Shown in pieces: positions 50,020 to 53,961 of a stretch of DNA of 53,961 nt (positions are counted from its first letter, which is position 1; every line of letters starts with the position of its first letter). The translations under genes and the position numbers were made by a program. Location: contig CAKRNW010000002.1 in the NCBI GenBank assembly GCA_934371505.1, forward strand, positions 1 to 53,961, given 5' to 3'. The stretch comes from an uncultured Lachnospiraceae bacterium (GTDB taxonomy: Bacteria > Bacillota > Clostridia > Lachnospirales > Lachnospiraceae). The notes beneath the pieces are model-generated. The model saw nothing but the letters and a program-made list of their open reading frames with translations. It was not told the origin of the DNA and did not search any database.

Positions 50020-51114
50020 TTGATTAAGCGAAGATATGTCAGCACAAGGCTGTTGAAGGAAGGCATGGTGATCGACCAATCGATTATTGATCGGACAGGC
50101 CGGGCACTGGTACATCGCAAAACAGCATTAGACAATTACATTATCGAATCCCTCCGGAGACTTGGGATCACGGGTGTTTTCATCCGTGAAGGGGAGGAGG
50201 ATCCGGAGGAAGGTGATATTGAGGTCGCACCGGAGACACGGGAGACGATCCAGAAACTTTCCGTGCCGGACCGGGCGAAGATTCAGCTGTCGGAGAGCGT
50301 GAAGAAACGGGTAGGAACCGGCGTTCAATACTTATTCAGCAACCCGGACTCCGATGACTTTTTGTCCACAGTGGACAATATATCCATGGATCTGATGAAA
50401 GCCATCATGGAGAATGATGCCATTGCGGTGGACATCGGTACGCTGAAACTCAGTGATGAAAATACCTTTCAGCACAGCGTGGATGTGGCTTCTATAGCCA
50501 TGATTATTGCAAAGAACTTTGGTTTTTCCCAGCAGGATGTTTACAAGATCGGGATTACCGGATTGCTTCACGATGTGGGGAAATCTCAGATTCCCAATGA
50601 AATTCTGAACAAGCCGGGCAAGCTTACAGAAGAAGAGTTTTCCGTGATGAAGAAACACTCTTTATTTGGATATAATATTTTGAAAAAGAAGCCGGACATC
50701 ACCCAGGATATTCTTCTTGGGGTTCTGCAGCATCACGAGAAGATGAACGGCAAGGGTTACCCTCTGGGGATTGACGGCAATACCATCTGCCCTTTTGCCA
50801 GGATTCTTGCGGTAGCGGATATCTATGATGCCCTTGTGACGGAACGCCCCTACAAAAAGGCCTTCACCCAGCGGGATGCCACCGAGATGATTATGGCTAT
50901 GTCCCACGAGTTGGATGTGAAAGCGATTCAAAGCTTTCTGAAAAGCGTTTTGCTGTATCCTCTGGGCACGGTGGTCACACTCAGCAATGGGGAAAAAGCA
51001 AAGGTTGTCAAAAATAATGAGGGCTATCCGCTGCGCCCTAAAGTAGTGGCGCTTCATTCAGGAAAGGCTTATGACCTGTCCAAGATGGAATGCGCAAGCC
51101 TGATTATTGAATAA
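50020..51114 (+). CDS. HD-GYP domain c-di-GMP phosphodiesterase
   Basis: The 364-aa protein has an N-terminal region of about 120 residues resembling the domain often found before HD-GYP (IKRRYVSTRLLKEGMVIDQSIIDRTGRALVHRKTALDNYIIESLRRLGI) and a catalytic HD-GYP domain with GLLHDVGKSQIPNEIL and the defining HHEKMNGKGYP. It should hydrolyse c-di-GMP. It starts at TTG with GAGGGATGGGG upstream. There is no membrane or receiver domain. It is placed between two nucleotide-sugar genes. Confidence 0.92.
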   Translation: MIKRRYVSTRLLKEGMVIDQSIIDRTGRALVHRKTALDNYIIESLRRLGITGVFIREGEEDPEEGDIEVAPETRETIQKLSVPDRAKIQLSESVKKRVGTGVQYLFSNPDSDDFLSTVDNISMDLMKAIMENDAIAVDIGTLKLSDENTFQHSVDVASIAMIIAKNFGFSQQDVYKIGITGLLHDVGKSQIPNEILNKPGKLTEEEFSVMKKHSLFGYNILKKKPDITQDILLGVLQHHEKMNGKGYPLGIDGNTICPFARILAVADIYDALVTERPYKKAFTQRDATEMIMAMSHELDVKAIQSFLKSVLLYPLGTVVTLSNGEKAKVVKNNEGYPLRPKVVALHSGKAYDLSKMECASLIIE

Positions 51115-51139
51115 ATCATTTTATGCAGGACATTTGCAG

Positions 51140-51168
51140 TTTACGATTGCAAGCGGCTGTGCTATGAT
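51140..51168 (+). promoter_or_regulatory. possible promoter of gmd
   Basis: TTTACG (51140-51145) and TATGAT (51163-51168) have 17-bp spacing in the 116-bp gap before gmd. The -10 box is good and the -35 box is weak. Confidence 0.45.
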
Positions 51169-51230
51169 GATCCATGTTATAGTGAAATGCTTTAAAAAGA
51201 AAATAGAAACAGTAACTGAAGGAGATTTTC

Positions 51231-52301
51231 ATGAGAAATGTAGCACTGATCACCGGAGTGACCGGACAGGACGGTTCTTATCTGGCGGAGTTTTTATTGG
51301 AAAAAGGATATGAGGTACATGGACTGATTCGCCGTCACAGCGAAGAAATTGCATCCAGAATCCAACCGATTCTTCATTCTTCTTACAACAATGTAAAATT
51401 TTTCCTGCACTATGCAGATACCACCGATTCCAGCAACCTGATGCGCCTGATTTCGGAAATGAAGCCCACCGAGGTGTACAACCTGGCGGCTCAGTCCCAT
51501 GTTGGAATTTCCTTTGAAGTACCGGAATATACCGCAGAGGCAACAGGAATCAGCACTTTGAAGTTACTGGAGGCGATTCGTGTCAATGGTGGCCCCTGCC
51601 GTTTCTATCAGGCATCTACTTCCGAACTTTTCGGGGGAATCCCGGAGACTGCACCCCAGAGCGAAAAGACTCCTTTTTATCCCAAGAGTCCTTACGGTGT
51701 GGCAAAACTGTATTCCTACTGGATTACCGTAAACTACAGAGAATCCTATAATATGTTTGCCTGCAACGGGATTCTGTTCAACCATGAGTCTCCCCGTCGT
51801 GGCGAGAACTTCGTAACCAGAAAGATTACTCTGGCAATTGCCAATATTCTGGCAGGTAAGCAGGAGAAACTCTCCCTGGGAAATATGAACGCCAAACGAG
51901 ACTGGGGCTTTGCCGGTGATTATGTGAAAGGCATGTGGCTCATGCTCCAGCAGGAGAAGCCGGACGATTATGTCCTGGCTACCAATGAAACCCACACCGT
52001 CCGTGAGTTTGTGGAGGCTGCCTTTGAAGAAGTAGGCATTCAGATCCGCTGGGAAGGCGAAGGAGTCAATGAAAAAGGTTACGATGCAGCAAACGGCAGA
52101 CTTCTGGTGGATGTGAACCCACAGTTCTACCGTCCCGCAGAAGTGGAATTCCTCTGGGGTAACTGCGAAAAGGCGGAAAAGACCCTGGGCTGGAAACGGG
52201 ATGTAGATTTCAGACACCTGGTTTCCATGATGATGGACTCCGATATGCGCAAGATTGCCGGAATGGGCAGCGAGGAATATAAAGCGAAATGCTCTCACTG
52301 A
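51231..52301 (+). CDS. gmd: GDP-mannose 4,6-dehydratase
   Basis: The 356-aa short-chain dehydratase forms GDP-4-keto-6-deoxymannose, the precursor of GDP-fucose, GDP-rhamnose and related sugars. The NADP motif GVTGQDGSYL, GLIRRHS, the catalytic Ser/Thr region QASTSELFGG, YGVAKLYSYW and the NHESPRRGENFVTRK loop all match Gmd. GAAGGAG precedes the ATG. It overlaps the next gene by 13 bp. It probably belongs to a capsule or surface-polysaccharide cluster continuing beyond the window. Confidence 0.94.
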   Translation: MRNVALITGVTGQDGSYLAEFLLEKGYEVHGLIRRHSEEIASRIQPILHSSYNNVKFFLHYADTTDSSNLMRLISEMKPTEVYNLAAQSHVGISFEVPEYTAEATGISTLKLLEAIRVNGGPCRFYQASTSELFGGIPETAPQSEKTPFYPKSPYGVAKLYSYWITVNYRESYNMFACNGILFNHESPRRGENFVTRKITLAIANILAGKQEKLSLGNMNAKRDWGFAGDYVKGMWLMLQQEKPDDYVLATNETHTVREFVEAAFEEVGIQIRWEGEGVNEKGYDAANGRLLVDVNPQFYRPAEVEFLWGNCEKAEKTLGWKRDVDFRHLVSMMMDSDMRKIAGMGSEEYKAKCSH

Positions 52302-53950
52302 TTTTGATTTGGGGATATGCACTGCTGGTCTCAGGAATTCTGGGACTTGCTGTGCTGTCCCCAATTTGTCGTAAAACAGGATATCATCTCCGGCATTTGG
52401 ACAGCATTCTCTTTGCCGGCATCACGGTACTGACTGTTTATGCCCAGCTTTTCAGCCTTATTTTTAAAGTAGGACTGGCAGCCAATGCGCTGTTAGTGAC
52501 AGGCTGTACGGTACTTGTACTTCTCAGGCATCGCTCATACCGGGAGACACTCCGGACACTGTTCCGGATCATTCCCCGATGGAAATGGGTGGCGTGGGCA
52601 GCTCTTTTCTTCTTTATGGCTTATGGCGCATCCCGGGGAGAAATCCATTATGACACCAGTTTATATCATGCCCAGAGTGTACACTGGCTGGAAAGCTATG
52701 GGGTGGTGAAAGGACTGGGAAACCTCCACAACCGCCTTGCCTACAACAGTTCCGCCTTTTCCCTGACCGCATTATTCAGCTTTTCCTTTCTGGGAGGGCA
52801 GTCTTTCCATGGGATGGCAGGATTTCTGGCATGGATGCTGGCTTGTACCTGCACCGGCATTGCAGACTGCTGGAAACGGAAAAAGGCAGAGGTCTCTGAT
52901 TTTGTCATTCTTGTGGCGATTTATTATCTGACAACCATTTACAACCAGATGATTTCCCCGGAATCCGATTACTTTATGAACATCGTGGTTCTGTTTATTC
53001 TGATCCGCTGGTGCAGGCTGATAGAGGCAAAGGACGGCAGCACCACACCCTATGCACTGCTTTGCGTGTTGGGCGTTTATGCCGTGACCCTGAAACTTTC
53101 CGCAGCAATGCTCCTGCTGCTGGTATGTAAGCCTGCGGTGATGCTGATACGAAGGAGGGATGGTCGGGGCATTTCCCGATATTTATCACTGGGAATAACC
53201 ACAGTACTTCCCTATCTGATCCGAAATGTGATATTATCAGGATGGCTGGTTTATCCCTTCCCGGCGGTGGATTTGTTTCAGGTGGACTGGAAAATCCCGG
53301 CGGGAGCAGCCCGGTTTGATGCCAATGAAATCAAGGTGTATGGCAGAGGTCTGACGGACTCCACACTGGCAGATCAGCCCTTTCTGGAATGGTTTCCGGA
53401 CTGGTTTGCAGCACTCTCCGGATTTAACATGCTGTTAGTGGCACTCAGCTTTCTGACGGTAGTGCTTACGCTGCTTTGGGGCATGTGGATTATTTTCCGG
53501 AAAAACCGGGGACAGGTGGATCACTGGCTGGTACAGCTGACCTGCAGCGGATGCTTTTTATTCTGGCTCACCAATGCACCCCTGGTGCGTTATGGCTTTA
53601 TTTTTATCGGACTATGTGCAGCAGTTCTCTTAGGAAACGGTTATACAATGCTGCAACAGAAATTTCCCCAAACAATGTATCGGGGATTTCTGGTACTTCT
53701 GGTGGGATTTACCCTATGGAAAACTGTGAGCCTGGGTCGCCAGATAAAAACAGATTATGTAAACAACTACTGGCTCTGCCAGAAGGATTATGACAATATG
53801 CCGGTGGAAAGTTACGAGATCAACGGAATTACCTTTTATTATCCCCAGTCGGGAGACCGGGCAGGTTATGATGCATTCCCTTCCTCTGACAGAAAACGGG
53901 ACATCGAGCTGCGGGGAACCACATTACAGGATGGATTCCGCACGAAGTAA
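52289..53950 (+). CDS. large polytopic membrane protein, probable surface-polysaccharide function
   Basis: The 553-aa protein has about 12 hydrophobic segments and a C-terminal soluble tail with paired charged residues. Between segments lies 'RGEIHYDTSLYHAQSVHWLESYGVVKGLGNLHNRLAYNSSAFSL', a pattern I associate with the LIC_10190-type or GT-C glycosyltransferase-like membrane proteins; the first-loop acidic residues fit, but the assignment is tentative. The ATG lies inside the gmd 3' end, so translation is probably coupled. It ends 11 bp before the window edge. Confidence 0.75.
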   Translation: MLSLILIWGYALLVSGILGLAVLSPICRKTGYHLRHLDSILFAGITVLTVYAQLFSLIFKVGLAANALLVTGCTVLVLLRHRSYRETLRTLFRIIPRWKWVAWAALFFFMAYGASRGEIHYDTSLYHAQSVHWLESYGVVKGLGNLHNRLAYNSSAFSLTALFSFSFLGGQSFHGMAGFLAWMLACTCTGIADCWKRKKAEVSDFVILVAIYYLTTIYNQMISPESDYFMNIVVLFILIRWCRLIEAKDGSTTPYALLCVLGVYAVTLKLSAAMLLLLVCKPAVMLIRRRDGRGISRYLSLGITTVLPYLIRNVILSGWLVYPFPAVDLFQVDWKIPAGAARFDANEIKVYGRGLTDSTLADQPFLEWFPDWFAALSGFNMLLVALSFLTVVLTLLWGMWIIFRKNRGQVDHWLVQLTCSGCFLFWLTNAPLVRYGFIFIGLCAAVLLGNGYTMLQQKFPQTMYRGFLVLLVGFTLWKTVSLGRQIKTDYVNNYWLCQKDYDNMPVESYEINGITFYYPQSGDRAGYDAFPSSDRKRDIELRGTTLQDGFRTK

Positions 53951-53961
53951 TTACATGAGCA

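Noticed and set aside
51107..51313. 68-codon frame spanning the gap before gmd
   Set aside because: Its second half is an out-of-frame reading of the gmd start region, and it has no ribosome binding site or family similarity.
1..53961. CRISPR arrays, phage genes, insertion sequences, toxin-antitoxin or restriction systems
   Set aside because: I saw no regularly spaced direct repeats, transposases, integrases or defence-type proteins anywhere in the window.

Overview
This 54 kb window looks like a chromosomal segment from a flagellated member of the Lachnospiraceae (Clostridia, Gram-positive). The evidence is the Firmicutes-type gene orders (nifZ-like/thiI; ireB/ruvX/DUF1292; mbl/flhO/flhP; comFC/yvyF; cdaA/cdaR/glmM), AGGAGG-type ribosome binding sites with many TTG starts, type III glutamine synthetase, RNase J, a LexA box of the Bacillus type, and consensus -35/-10 promoters. 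I cannot name the genus from the sequence alone. No phage, insertion sequence or CRISPR array is visible; almost all of the window is ordinary core genome.

Layout. 1-10.7 kb: RNA modification and turnover genes (rsmE, a cysteine desulfurase with thiI, mtaB, ruvX, RNase J, trmR and trhP), with an HPr-like gene on the minus strand at 3.4 kb. 10.7-13.1 kb: glnN behind a promoter and a structured leader that ends in an intrinsic terminator, which suggests transcription attenuation. 13.2-18.2 kb: tRNA-Gln(CTG) with an unusually long inverted repeat at its 3' end, acyl-ACP thioesterase, a MITE-like structured repeat, cvfB, a CPBP protease, a divergent TagA/WecG-like gene, and a convergent REC-GGDEF-REC regulator. 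18.5-23.8 kb: a PucR/CdaR-type regulator followed by ftsE, ftsX, an EnvC-like M23 activator and a Ctp protease, a peptidoglycan-hydrolysis module for division.

23.9-28.8 kb: a zinc operon that is visibly more AT-rich than its flanks: a Fur/Zur-type repressor with operator-like palindromes around its promoter, a 99-aa Cys/His-rich membrane protein, a ZnuA lipoprotein with a complete ZinT domain nested inside it, ZnuC, an orphan CobW C-terminal domain, ZnuB and a lipoprotein. This is the most unusual part of the window.

28.9-34 kb: uvrB and uvrA behind a LexA box. 34.1-37.2 kb: mbl with three flagellar rod/hook genes. 37.2-48.9 kb: recD2, comFC, yvyF, two unrecognised membrane proteins, the c-di-AMP synthesis operon cdaA-cdaR-glmM, HPr, leuA and a DUF3048 lipoprotein. 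49-54 kb: surface-polysaccharide genes (rfbD, gmd, a large membrane protein) with an HD-GYP phosphodiesterase set between them. Both cyclic-dinucleotide pathways are represented: c-di-AMP by CdaA, and c-di-GMP by the GGDEF and HD-GYP proteins, the latter plausibly linked to flagella and polysaccharide.

Starts were chosen from ribosome binding sites and family N-termini. Several differ from the longest open frame, and this is said in the entries.
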